From an uncultured Lachnospiraceae bacterium (lineage in GTDB: Bacteria > Bacillota > Clostridia > Lachnospirales > Lachnospiraceae), in contig CAJTXA010000004.1 in assembly GCA_910579865.1 (NCBI GenBank), positions 124,001 through 188,000 on the forward strand: DNA of 64,000 nt, written 5' to 3'. The notes beneath the pieces are model-generated. The model did not search any database. It saw only the letters and a list, made by a program, of their open reading frames with translations, and was not told where the DNA came from. Shown piece by piece: positions 44,143-52,652 of this stretch. Made by a program: the position numbers and the translations under genes. Positions within the stretch are counted from its first letter, which is position 1; every line of letters begins with the position of its first letter.

Positions 44143-46305
44143 ATGACAGAATTAAATCAAAATCAAGAAAAGCTAAGAGAATATCGAAAACAAGCAGAAG
44201 AATTTGTTGCGCAGATGACAATAGAAGAAAAGTGTAATCAGATGCTTCATACAGCTATAGCAGTGGAACGATTAGGAATCCCACAGTATAATTGGTGGAA
44301 TGAAGCACTTCATGGGGTTGCCCGTGCTGGTGTGGCTACTGTATTTCCGCAGGCAATAACAATGGCAGCTAGTTTTGATGAGGAATGGATAGAGAAAGTA
44401 GCAGATGCCATTGCTACAGAAGGAAGAGCAAAATTTAATAACCAACAAAAATATCAAGATTATGAGATTTATAAAGGTCTTACATTTTGGTCGCCAAATG
44501 TAAATATATTTCGTGATCCAAGATGGGGCAGAGGACATGAAACATTTGGAGAGGATCCTTATTTGACTTCTCGGTTAGGCGTTCGCTTTATTGAGGGATT
44601 ACAAGGACATGATGAAAATTATTTAAAATCGGCTGCTTGTGCCAAACATTTTGCCGTACATAGTGGGCCGGAGGATTTAAGGCATGAGTTTAATGCAGAA
44701 GTTTCAAATGTAGATTTATATGAAACCTATCTTCCAGCTTTTCGTGCCTGTGTAATGGAAGCAAAAGTGGAAGCTGTGATGGGAGCTTATAATCGTACAA
44801 ATGGAATTCCCTGTTGTGGAAATCAACAGCTTTTACAAGAGATTTTACGAGAAAAATGGGGATTTGAAGGCCATGTAGTTTCAGATTGTTGGGCAATTCG
44901 GGATTTTTATCAGGGGCATGGAGTAGTAGAAGGACCAGTTGAAGCAGTGGCTATGGCAGTGAACCACGGGTGCGATTTAAATTGTGGAAGTCTTTTTCTT
45001 TATCTACAGGAGGCAGTGGAGAAAGGATTGGTGTCAGAAGAACAAATTGATCATGCAGTGACACATTTACTGATGTCCCGGATAAAACTTGGATTACTTG
45101 GAAAAAAGGAAAAAAGTCTATATGATTCGATCTCATTTTTGGAAGTCGATTCGGAAAATATGCAAAAATTAAATTTAAAAACCGCATTGAAAAGCATGGT
45201 GCTTTTGAAAAATACAAACCAGCTGCTTCCATTAGATCGAACGACGATTCAAACAATTGGAGTAATTGGACCAAATGCCAATAGCCGTAAAGCATTAGTA
45301 GGAAATTATGAAGGAACAGCATCTAGATATATTACTGTTTTGGAAGGGATTCAAGATTATCTTGGCGATCAAGTAAGAGTCCTTTTTTCGGAAGGTTGTC
45401 ATCTTTATAAAGAACGGTTAAATGGACGTGGAGATAAAAATGATCGCCTTGCGGAAATAAAAGGAATCTGTGAACATAGTGATGTTATTGTTTGCTGTAT
45501 GGGATTAGATGCTGGATTGGAAGGAGAACAGGGAGATAAAAGCAATCAGTTTGCCAGTGGGGATAAACCAGATTTAAATTTACCTGGTGTACAACAAGAA
45601 GTGCTTCAAATAGCAGTAGAAAGTAAGAAGCCAGTTATACTTGTACTGCTTTCTGGAAGTGCATTAGCAATTTCTTATGCAGAAGAAAAGATTCCAGCTA
45701 TTCTTTATGGCGGATATCCGGGAGCACAAGGAGGTAAAGCAATTGCACAGATTTTATTTGGAGAAAGTTGTCCAGAAGGAAAATTGCCAATTACGTTTTA
45801 TCGGACAACAGAAGAGCTGCCAGAATTTACAGATTATTCTATGAAAAATCGAACCTATCGTTATATGGAATCAGAGGCATTGTATCCATTTGGATATGGA
45901 CTTTCTTATACAAGGTTCATCTTACAAAAGACGAAAATTTCTTCTTTTGAAGTTACTTCAGAAGGAATTTTAGTAGAAACAGAGGTAGAAAATGTTGGAG
46001 CTTATGATGGGGCAGAAACAGTTCAAGTCTATATAAAGGTAGAACAAAGCGGAACACCACATGCACAGTTAAAGGGACTTTGTAAAGTGTTTTTACAAAA
46101 AGGAGAGAAAAAACAGGTTAAAATTCAGCTTAAGGAAGTTGATTTTGGACTTTATGAAGAGGATGGTAAGAAGAAAGTAACGAAAGGAAATTGTCGGATT
46201 TATATCGGAACTTCTCAACCAGATTTGCGTAGCTGCTGTTTAAGGGAAGAGAAACCAGAAGAATTTTTGGTTCAAGTTTTAGAAAGCCGAATTGTAGAAG
46301 AATAG
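44143..46305 (+). CDS. Glycoside hydrolase family 3 (beta-xylosidase/beta-glucosidase type)
   Basis: The 720-residue protein has the GH3 N-terminal barrel (NWWNEALHGVARAG, RDPRWGRGHETFGEDPYL, ACAKHFAVHSGPE), the nucleophile Asp in VVSDCWAI, the C-terminal alpha/beta domain with VIGPNANSRKALVGNYEG, and a fibronectin-III-like end. The NWWNEALHG and RGQE/GHETFGEDP patterns are those of the xylosidase/arabinofuranosidase-like subgroup. There is no signal peptide, so it acts inside on imported oligosaccharides. Exact substrate is not determined. Confidence 0.92.
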   Translation: MTELNQNQEKLREYRKQAEEFVAQMTIEEKCNQMLHTAIAVERLGIPQYNWWNEALHGVARAGVATVFPQAITMAASFDEEWIEKVADAIATEGRAKFNNQQKYQDYEIYKGLTFWSPNVNIFRDPRWGRGHETFGEDPYLTSRLGVRFIEGLQGHDENYLKSAACAKHFAVHSGPEDLRHEFNAEVSNVDLYETYLPAFRACVMEAKVEAVMGAYNRTNGIPCCGNQQLLQEILREKWGFEGHVVSDCWAIRDFYQGHGVVEGPVEAVAMAVNHGCDLNCGSLFLYLQEAVEKGLVSEEQIDHAVTHLLMSRIKLGLLGKKEKSLYDSISFLEVDSENMQKLNLKTALKSMVLLKNTNQLLPLDRTTIQTIGVIGPNANSRKALVGNYEGTASRYITVLEGIQDYLGDQVRVLFSEGCHLYKERLNGRGDKNDRLAEIKGICEHSDVIVCCMGLDAGLEGEQGDKSNQFASGDKPDLNLPGVQQEVLQIAVESKKPVILVLLSGSALAISYAEEKIPAILYGGYPGAQGGKAIAQILFGESCPEGKLPITFYRTTEELPEFTDYSMKNRTYRYMESEALYPFGYGLSYTRFILQKTKISSFEVTSEGILVETEVENVGAYDGAETVQVYIKVEQSGTPHAQLKGLCKVFLQKGEKKQVKIQLKEVDFGLYEEDGKKKVTKGNCRIYIGTSQPDLRSCCLREEKPEEFLVQVLESRIVEE

Positions 46306-46313
46306 GAATAAGA

Positions 46314-46793
46314 GTGGAGAACATGGTACAAAGAGGATTTTATTTGTCACCAATTGGAGGGATTTGGATAGAGGAGGAAGAGGAACACATTGTAGGGATA
46401 TTCTTAGGAAAGAAAGAAGTGTATCCAATTTTAGAAGAAAGTACATTATTAAAAGAGGCAAAAAAACAATTGGAAGAATATTTTTATGGAAAAAGAAAAA
46501 AGTTTTGCCTTCCTTTGAATCCAAAAGGAACTACATTTCAAAAAAAGGTCTGGGAAGCACTTCAGGCGATTCCTTATGGACAAACAAGAAGTTATAAAGA
46601 ACTAGCAAAGAGAGTTGGAAGCCCAAAGGCATATCGGGCAGTAGGTGGTGCAAACCATAGAAATCAGATTTTAATTGTAATTCCTTGTCATCGCATTATT
46701 GGAGCAAATGGAGAATTAGTTGGGTTTGGAAGTGGAGTGGAAATAAAAAAATATTTATTGGAATTGGAAATGAGGAATTTAAAAGAGCTTTGA
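46314..46793 (+). CDS. ogt: Methylated-DNA-protein-cysteine methyltransferase (Ogt)
   Basis: The 159-residue protein has the small N-terminal domain and the MGMT core: GTTFQKKVWEALQAIPYGQTRSY, helix-turn-helix AKRVGSPKAYRAVGGANHRN and the acceptor Cys in VIPCHRIIGANG. It removes O6-alkyl groups from guanine in a suicide reaction. GTG 46314 and ATG 46323 are both possible starts. It follows the GH3 gene by 8 nt and is likely cotranscribed with it. Confidence 0.93.
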   Translation: MENMVQRGFYLSPIGGIWIEEEEEHIVGIFLGKKEVYPILEESTLLKEAKKQLEEYFYGKRKKFCLPLNPKGTTFQKKVWEALQAIPYGQTRSYKELAKRVGSPKAYRAVGGANHRNQILIVIPCHRIIGANGELVGFGSGVEIKKYLLELEMRNLKEL

Positions 46794-46804
46794 TCAGATT
46801 TTTC

Positions 46805-46889
46805 TTGACTTTAGTGAAGCAAATTGTTAAAATCTATTTATTGCATAAAAAAGTATTACTACAATAGATTTTAGAAAGCAGTAGTAATA
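46805..46889 (+). promoter_or_regulatory. Promoter and overlapping inverted repeats of the TrpXYZ-like operon
   Basis: TTGACT (46805-46810), 17 nt, TAAAAT (46828-46833). AAAATCTATT (46829-46838), covering the -10, is a perfect inverted repeat of AATAGATTTT (46863-46872) and could be an operator. TATTACTAC (46854-46862), inside that loop, pairs with GTAGTAATA (46881-46889) just before the ribosome binding site. No T-box was recognised. Confidence 0.6.
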
Positions 46890-46906
46890 GTAGATTGGAG
46901 GATATT

Positions 46907-47971
46907 ATGAAGTTAAGAAAAATTGTAGCAGGAGTAATGGGAGCAGTAATTATGTTGTCTTTGACTGCATGTGGAGGAAATGGATCAGATAATACAACTG
47001 TCAATACAGAAAATACGACAACAAGTACTGTAGATAGTACAGGAAATAGTACAAAAGATACAATAGCAAATGGAAGCGATACAGAAAAAACCTATCGTAT
47101 TGGAATTTGTCAGTTGGTGCAGCATGTAGCATTGGATGAGGCAACTAAAGGATTTCAAGATGCATTAACAGAGAAGTTAGGTGATAAAGTAAGTTTCGAT
47201 ATGCAGAACGCACAGGGAGAATCCACAAACTGTTCCACAATTGTCAATCAATTTGTTTCTGCTAAGGTGGATTTGATTCTTGCAAATGCAACGGCACCAT
47301 TACAGTCTGCTGCTGCTGCAACAGCAGAAATTCCGATTTTAGGTACAAGTATTACTGATTATGCTACGGCATTGGACATTGATAATTGGAATGGGCAAAC
47401 TGGAAGAAATATTTCTGGAACAGCAGATTTAGCACCACTGGATGAACAAGCAGCAGTCATTCAAGAACTATTTCCAGATAAGAAAAAGGTTGGTTTATTG
47501 TATTGTTCTGGAGAACCAAATTCACAATATCAAGTAGACATTATGAAAGAGCATTTGGAAGGAATGGGCTATACCTGCACCTATTACTCTTTTGTAGATT
47601 CCAATGATATTGCTTCTGTTGTTACAAATGCAGCTTCTAATAGTGATTTGATTTATGTACCTACAGACAATACAGCAGCTTCCAATACAGAAGTGATTCA
47701 AAATGTTTGTCTTCCAGCTAAGGTTCCTGTTTTTGCAGGAGAAGAAGGCATTTGTAAAGGCTGTGGAGTAGCAACTTTGTCCATTAGTTATTATGATATT
47801 GGATATATTTCTGGTGAAATGGCATATGAGATTTTAGTAAATGGTGCAGATGTTGCAACGATGGATATACGTTACGCACCAAATGTAGTAAAGAAATATA
47901 ATGCAGCAAATTGTGAAGCACTTGGAATTTCAGTTCCAGATGATTATGAGGCCATTATAATGGAAGAATAA
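46907..47971 (+). CDS. ABC transporter substrate-binding lipoprotein (TrpX-like)
   Basis: The 354-residue protein starts at ATG 46907, after TTGGAGG. It has a lipobox with Cys22 (LSLTACGG), a Ser/Thr/Asn-rich linker, then a periplasmic-binding-protein fold of the PF04392 family (YRIGICQLVQHVALDEATKGFQDAL, STIVNQFVSAKVDLILANAT, VGLLYCSGEPNS, IYVPTDNTAAS). Characterised relatives bind tryptophan or tyrosine, and the genes that follow encode the cognate permease and ATPase. Confidence 0.88.
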   Translation: MKLRKIVAGVMGAVIMLSLTACGGNGSDNTTVNTENTTTSTVDSTGNSTKDTIANGSDTEKTYRIGICQLVQHVALDEATKGFQDALTEKLGDKVSFDMQNAQGESTNCSTIVNQFVSAKVDLILANATAPLQSAAAATAEIPILGTSITDYATALDIDNWNGQTGRNISGTADLAPLDEQAAVIQELFPDKKKVGLLYCSGEPNSQYQVDIMKEHLEGMGYTCTYYSFVDSNDIASVVTNAASNSDLIYVPTDNTAASNTEVIQNVCLPAKVPVFAGEEGICKGCGVATLSISYYDIGYISGEMAYEILVNGADVATMDIRYAPNVVKKYNAANCEALGISVPDDYEAIIMEE

Positions 47972-47995
47972 GAAATAAGCTACAGGAGAAGAAAA

Positions 47996-48913
47996 ATGGA
48001 TATCACAATATTATTGAATGCCATGCCAGGGGCAATTGCACAGGGCTTAATTTGGGGTATTATGGCGATTGGAGTTTATATTACCTATAAGGTTCTAGAT
48101 GTGGCAGATTTAACAGTAGATGGTACCATGTGTACTGGAGGTGCAGTCAGTATTATGATGATGCTGTCTGGACATAATATATGGTTCAGCTTGTTTGTAG
48201 CAGTTTTGGCAGGAATGTTGGCAGGATTGGTAACAGGAGTGTTTCATACTGCTATGGGAATTCCAGCAATTCTTGCCGGAATTTTAACACAACTTTCTTT
48301 GTATTCGATTAATTTAAAGGTTATGGGAAAGTCGAATCAGGCAATTAGTGTGGAAAAATATGATCTATTGGTTTCTTTACGGTATATAAAGGGTGTGCCA
48401 TTTTATCAAAATACAATTTTTATTGTGGCAATTTTTACAATTATAATTATTGCAGTTCTCTATTGGTTTTTTGGAACAGAACTTGGCTGTTCTTTGCGTG
48501 CAACTGGATGTAATCCTAATATGAGCCGTGCACAAGGAATTAATACTAAGTGGAGTGTGGTACTTGGGCTGATGATTTCCAATGGGCTAGTTGCACTTTC
48601 AAGCGCACTTTTTTCTCAGTATCAAGGGTTTGCTGATATCAATATGGGACGTGGAGCAATTGTAATTGGACTGGCAGCAGTGATTATTGGGAATGTAGTA
48701 TTTGAAAAGATTTTTCATAATTTTGCTTTGAAATTATTAAGTGTTTCAATTGGCGCAGTAATTTATTATGTTGTGCTTCAAGTAGTAATTTGGATTGGAT
48801 TAGATACTGATTTGCTAAAATTATTGTCGGCATTAGTAGTGGCATTTTTCTTAGCAGTTCCTTATTGGAAAAAAGAGTATTTTACAAAACCGATAAAGAG
48901 AGGAGAGGACTGA
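47996..48913 (+). CDS. ABC transporter permease (TrpY-like)
   Basis: The 305-residue membrane protein has about eight hydrophobic segments of the branched-chain amino acid/ribose permease type: GLIWGIMAIGVYITYKVL, DLTVDGTMCTGGA and the EAA-like loop ELGCSLRATGCNPNMSRAQGI. It forms the channel of the importer with the neighbouring lipoprotein and ATPase. Confidence 0.88.
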   Translation: MDITILLNAMPGAIAQGLIWGIMAIGVYITYKVLDVADLTVDGTMCTGGAVSIMMMLSGHNIWFSLFVAVLAGMLAGLVTGVFHTAMGIPAILAGILTQLSLYSINLKVMGKSNQAISVEKYDLLVSLRYIKGVPFYQNTIFIVAIFTIIIIAVLYWFFGTELGCSLRATGCNPNMSRAQGINTKWSVVLGLMISNGLVALSSALFSQYQGFADINMGRGAIVIGLAAVIIGNVVFEKIFHNFALKLLSVSIGAVIYYVVLQVVIWIGLDTDLLKLLSALVVAFFLAVPYWKKEYFTKPIKRGED

Positions 48914-48914
48914 T

Positions 48915-49709
48915 ATGTTAGACGTGCAAAAGATTTATAAGACGTTTAACCCTGGAACAGTAAATGAAAAACGGGCTTTAAATGGTCTTTCTCTTCAGCT
49001 GGCAGAAGGAGATTTTGTCACTGTGATCGGAGGAAATGGTGCTGGAAAATCTACACTTTTAAATGCGTTAGCGGGAACTTGGCTAGTAGATGCAGGGCAT
49101 ATTTTAATCAATGGAACTGATGTAACAAAGATGCCAGAGTTTAAGCGTGCTAAATTTTTAGGAAGAGTATTTCAAGATCCCATGATGGGAACGGCTGCCA
49201 CGATGGAGATAGCAGAAAATTTAGCACTTGCTGCTAGAAGAGGAGAAAGAAGAGGGCTTTCTAAAGGGATTAACCGAAAGGAATTAGAAGAATATCGTGA
49301 ATTGTTGGCAATGTTGGATTTGGGATTAGAAGATCGGCTTACTTCGAAGGTTGGTTTACTTTCAGGTGGACAACGACAGGCAGTTACACTTTTGATGGCA
49401 ACTTTAAAACGTCCTAAGTTGTTGCTTTTAGATGAACATACGGCAGCACTTGATCCAAAGACAGCAGCAAAGGTATTGGAAACAACAAATAAAATTGTAA
49501 CCAAAGATCATCTTACTACGTTGATGATTACTCATAATATGCGAGATGCAATTGTAAATGGAAATCGACTGATTATGATGAGTAATGGGAAGATTATTTT
49601 AGATATTTCTGGAGAAGAAAAAAAACGACTTACAGTGGATGATTTATTACAAAAATTTGCAGTAGCAAGTGGAGAAAAATTTGATGATGATCGGACGTTG
49701 TTGTCGTAG
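48915..49709 (+). CDS. ABC transporter ATP-binding protein (TrpZ-like)
   Basis: The 264-residue ATPase has Walker A IGGNGAGKSTLLNAL, Q-loop RVFQDPMMGTAATMEIAENLALA, signature LSGGQRQAVTLLMA, Walker B LLLLDEHTAALD and His in MITHNM. The last few residues are polar. The start is adjacent to the permease stop, so the three genes form one unit. A hairpin terminator follows. Confidence 0.92.
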   Translation: MLDVQKIYKTFNPGTVNEKRALNGLSLQLAEGDFVTVIGGNGAGKSTLLNALAGTWLVDAGHILINGTDVTKMPEFKRAKFLGRVFQDPMMGTAATMEIAENLALAARRGERRGLSKGINRKELEEYRELLAMLDLGLEDRLTSKVGLLSGGQRQAVTLLMATLKRPKLLLLDEHTAALDPKTAAKVLETTNKIVTKDHLTTLMITHNMRDAIVNGNRLIMMSNGKIILDISGEEKKRLTVDDLLQKFAVASGEKFDDDRTLLS

Positions 49710-49723
49710 AAGAAAATGGTGTG

Positions 49724-49756
49724 GGACAGGAGAAGGTTGACTTCCTGTCCTTTTTC
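49724..49756 (+). terminator. Terminator of the TrpXYZ-like operon
   Basis: GGACAGGA (49724-49731) pairs with TCCTGTCC (49743-49750), followed by T5. Confidence 0.9.
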
Positions 49757-49776
49757 TATAAGGTAGGAGGAATCAT

Positions 49777-50505
49777 ATGAAAGAGGTGGTAATGGTAACA
49801 GGAGCTTCCCGTGGAATTGGCTATGCAGTTGCAGAACGGTTTGCAAAAGAAGGATATCCAATTGTAATTACATGCTCAAAAGGGGAAGAAGAACTTGAAA
49901 TAGCAAAGAAAAGGCTAGACCAGTACGGGGGAAGAGTGCTGCAGTTTTTGGCAGATGCTGGGAATTATCAACAGATGAAACATGTGCTTTGCGAAGTAGA
50001 GCATAGATTAGGGGAAGTTGGGATTTTGGTAAATAATGCTGGAATTTCATGGATTGGTTTGTTTCAGGATATGGAGTGTGAGCTATATGAGCAGATCGTT
50101 CGAACCAATTTGTTGTCTGTTATGCATTGTAGTCATCTGGTGATTCCTGGTATGATACGTAGAAAAGCGGGGAAAATAATAAATATTTCTTCGGTATGGG
50201 GAAATGTAGGAGCTTCTTGTGAAGCAGTTTATTCTGCTACAAAAAGTGGAATTAATGGGTTTACAAAAGCACTTGGAAAAGAACTTGCTCCTAGTTCGAT
50301 TCAAGTTAATGCATTAGCTTGCGGAGTAATTGATACACGGATGAATTCGTGTTTAACAGAAGAAGAGAAGGAGCAGCTTGTAGAAGAGATTCCAGCCAGA
50401 CGATTTGGACAAGTAGAAGAAGTAGCAGATTTCGTTTATCAAATTGTGATTGGACCTGCTTATTTGAATGGACAGGTGATTACTTTAGATGGTGGATGGA
50501 GTTAA
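49777..50505 (+). CDS. SDR-family oxidoreductase (FabG-like)
   Basis: The 242-residue protein is a classical short-chain dehydrogenase: cofactor motif VTGASRGIGYAVA, NNAGIS, catalytic Ser in INISSVWG, and YSATK (Tyr and Lys). The C-terminal ...GQVITLDGGWS is typical. Similarity to 3-oxoacyl-ACP reductases is clear, but since it is outside a fatty-acid cluster the substrate is open. It starts after TAGGAGG. Confidence 0.88.
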   Translation: MKEVVMVTGASRGIGYAVAERFAKEGYPIVITCSKGEEELEIAKKRLDQYGGRVLQFLADAGNYQQMKHVLCEVEHRLGEVGILVNNAGISWIGLFQDMECELYEQIVRTNLLSVMHCSHLVIPGMIRRKAGKIINISSVWGNVGASCEAVYSATKSGINGFTKALGKELAPSSIQVNALACGVIDTRMNSCLTEEEKEQLVEEIPARRFGQVEEVADFVYQIVIGPAYLNGQVITLDGGWS

Positions 50506-50541
50506 ATAGATTTTATAAGAATAGAGAAAGGTAGGAAAAAG

Positions 50542-51465
50542 ATGGAATTATATGATATTGTGATAATAGGAAGTGGGCCGGCAGGGCTTTCAGCAGCAGT
50601 TTATGCTTTACGGGCAGAATTAAAAACGATTGTACTAGAACGAGATTCCATGAGTGGTGGACAGGTATTAAATACAGATGAGGTGGACAATTATTTGGGT
50701 TTACCCAAAATGAATGGTTTTGATCTGGGAACAAAGTTTGAAGAACATGCAAAACAGATGGGAATGAAGGCAATTTCTGCTGAAGTAGTGCGGATAGAAA
50801 AGCAAGATAATATTTGGGTAGTAGTGACAGAGGAAGAAAGTTATCAGACAAAAACAGTACTTTTGGCTACTGGAACACGACATCGAAAGTTGGAGATTCC
50901 TGGAGAGGAAAAGCTAAGTGGAAAAGGAGTCTCTTATTGTGCAACTTGCGATGGGGCTTTTTTTCGAAATAAGGAGGTTGCAGTAGTTGGCGGGGGAGAT
51001 GTAGCAGTAGAGGATGCGTTATATCTTTCTCGAATCTGTAAAAAGGTTTATGTGGTTCATCGAAGAGAACTTTTTCGTGCAGCTCCGTCTTTGGTGAGGC
51101 GAATGAAAGAAGTTGAGAATATAGAACTTATTTTAGGGTTTATTCCAGAACAAATTTGTGGAGAAGTTGTGGTAGAAAAATTAATAATAAAGGAGAAAGA
51201 GGGAGAAAAGAAAAAGGAACTTTCTGTTTCGGGTGTGTTTGTAGCAATTGGAACTGTACCAGAAAGTGAACTATATCAGGGAATCGTACCTTTAGATAAG
51301 ACAGGTTATGTAATTGCGGGAGAGGATGGAAAGACACAGATTCCAGGAATTTTTGCGGCTGGAGATATTCGTACCAAAAGATTTCGGCAGATTGTTACAG
51401 CGGTTGCAGATGGAGCAAATGCAATACATGCAATAGAAGAGTATCTTACAGGGATAGAAAATTAG
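50542..51465 (+). CDS. trxB: Thioredoxin reductase
   Basis: The 307-residue flavoprotein has FAD motif IIGSGPAGLSAA, redox centre CATCDG, NADPH motif VVGGGDVAVEDA and C-terminal FAD motif GIFAAGDIR. The redox motif SYCATCDGAFF and HRR near residue 173 fit a TrxB. It reduces thioredoxin with NADPH. No thioredoxin gene is adjacent. Confidence 0.9.
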   Translation: MELYDIVIIGSGPAGLSAAVYALRAELKTIVLERDSMSGGQVLNTDEVDNYLGLPKMNGFDLGTKFEEHAKQMGMKAISAEVVRIEKQDNIWVVVTEEESYQTKTVLLATGTRHRKLEIPGEEKLSGKGVSYCATCDGAFFRNKEVAVVGGGDVAVEDALYLSRICKKVYVVHRRELFRAAPSLVRRMKEVENIELILGFIPEQICGEVVVEKLIIKEKEGEKKKELSVSGVFVAIGTVPESELYQGIVPLDKTGYVIAGEDGKTQIPGIFAAGDIRTKRFRQIVTAVADGANAIHAIEEYLTGIEN

Positions 51466-51799
51466 TAAAAAAAGGAATTTTAGCAAAGTGCACAAAGAAA
51501 TAGAGGAAGAGAAAAGAAAGAAAGAGATGTTGATAACTTTTTTTGACTTATCCTCAAAATTATCAACAAAAATAAGAGATACTTTTTGAAGAAATTCAAG
51601 TTATCCACCGAGTTATCAACATTATCAACATAAGCGGTAAAATTGATATGTTGATAAGTTTTTGTAAAGACAGAACATATGTTTTGTTAGATTCAGAAAA
51701 AATAAGAAAAAGAGAAAATATTGCTTGACAAATTATGGGGATTTAGCTTTCAAACAAATGAAAATTTTTTAAAAAATGTGCACACAATTAGGATAAATA
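51466..51799. other. Intergenic region with a DnaA-box cluster
   Basis: Seven nonamers close to TTATCCACA lie within 51528-51657: TTATCAACA on + at 51560, 51613 and 51622, TTATCCTCA at 51548, TTATCCACC at 51601, and TGTTGATAA (minus orientation) at 51528 and 51649. An AT-rich stretch follows (51700-51800). No dnaA or dnaN gene is near. Confidence 0.75.
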
Positions 51800-51800
51800 C

Positions 51801-51829
51801 TTGAAAATATTTGATAAATGTGATACAAT
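51801..51829 (+). promoter_or_regulatory. hpf promoter
   Basis: TTGAAA (51801-51806), 17 nt, TACAAT (51824-51829), about 70 nt upstream of the hpf start. Confidence 0.75.
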
Positions 51830-51899
51830 CTCTTCATATCAAAAAGACAGCAGGGAATCTGGTTGCTCTTTTAAAACCGATAGAAAAGGAGTTGGATTT

Positions 51900-52430
51900 A
51901 TGCGTTTTATCATCGTAGGAAGAAACCTTGAAGTGACAGAAGGATTGAAGTCCGCCGTTCAAGAAAAACTTGGTAAGTTAGAGCGATTTTTTAATGCAGC
52001 AACAGAGGTTCATGTAACCTTAAGTGTGGAAAAGGATAGACAGAAAATTGAGGTGACAATACCTGTAAAAGGAAATATTATTCGTGCAGAACAGGTAAGT
52101 AGTGATATGTATGTATCCATTGATTTGGTAGAAGAGATCATTGAACGTCAATTAAAGAAGTATAAAAATAAGATTATTGATAAAAAGCAGAATGTGGAGG
52201 CATTTACACCGGAATATTTGGATAAGGAGTTTGATGAGGACGATACAATTAAAATTGTGCGTACAAAGAAGTTTGGAATCAAACCAATGGACCCAGAGGA
52301 AGCTTGTATCCAGATGGAATTGTTAGGGCATAATTTTTATGTATTCAATAATTCTGAAACAAATGAAGTAAATGTGGTTTATAAAAGAAAGGGAAACACA
52401 TATGGCTTAATTGAGCCAGAGATGGATTAG
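51900..52430 (+). CDS. hpf: Ribosome hibernation promoting factor, long form
   Basis: A 176-residue protein from ATG 51900 (AAAGGAG 8 nt upstream). The N-terminal domain (IIVGRNLEVTEGLKSAVQEKLGKLERFF) binds the 30S decoding centre. A linker and the C-terminal domain (KKFGIKPMDPEEACIQMELLGHNFYVFNN) make ribosome dimers in the family. In-frame codons upstream from 51801 overlap the promoter and are not part of the gene. Confidence 0.95.
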   Translation: MRFIIVGRNLEVTEGLKSAVQEKLGKLERFFNAATEVHVTLSVEKDRQKIEVTIPVKGNIIRAEQVSSDMYVSIDLVEEIIERQLKKYKNKIIDKKQNVEAFTPEYLDKEFDEDDTIKIVRTKKFGIKPMDPEEACIQMELLGHNFYVFNNSETNEVNVVYKRKGNTYGLIEPEMD

Positions 52431-52435
52431 GACAG

Positions 52436-52473
52436 AATTGCCGTATTAGAGAGAATTTTCTAATACGGCAATT
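52436..52473 (+). terminator. hpf terminator
   Basis: AATTGCCGTATTAGA (52436-52450) is a perfect inverted repeat of TCTAATACGGCAATT (52459-52473), followed by TT. Confidence 0.85.
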
Positions 52474-52503
52474 TTGCAGCAAAAAAGGACATTTAGGGGA
52501 GAA

Positions 52504-52557
52504 GGAAATGCAAGTGATGCATTTTTTCTTGCATTTCCTAGTTCAAAGTGTTACAAT
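52504..52557 (+). promoter_or_regulatory. secA promoter overlapping a hairpin
   Basis: GGAAATGCAAG (52504-52514) pairs with CTTGCATTTCC (52528-52538) across a T-rich loop. The probable promoter TTGCAT (52529-52534), 17 nt, TACAAT (52552-52557) uses the right arm as its -35. Because it lies upstream of the start site the palindrome would act on DNA, not on the secA mRNA. Confidence 0.55.
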
Positions 52558-52652
52558 GATCACGGTATGTCTATCACTGTGCCCTTATAAATGTAAAAGA
52601 CAGGCGATATTCAAACGATTTGCAGATTGTATGAAATAGTAGGAGTGTAATT

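Noticed and set aside
46834..46906. T-box leader for the TrpXYZ-like operon
   Set aside because: The leader is too short and has no T-box sequence or terminator/antiterminator pair.
51528..51657. DnaA-box cluster as the chromosomal origin
   Set aside because: No dnaA, dnaN, gyrB or rpmH lies near, and the neighbours are trxB and hpf. A regulatory or titration role fits better, though an origin cannot be fully excluded without genome-wide skew.
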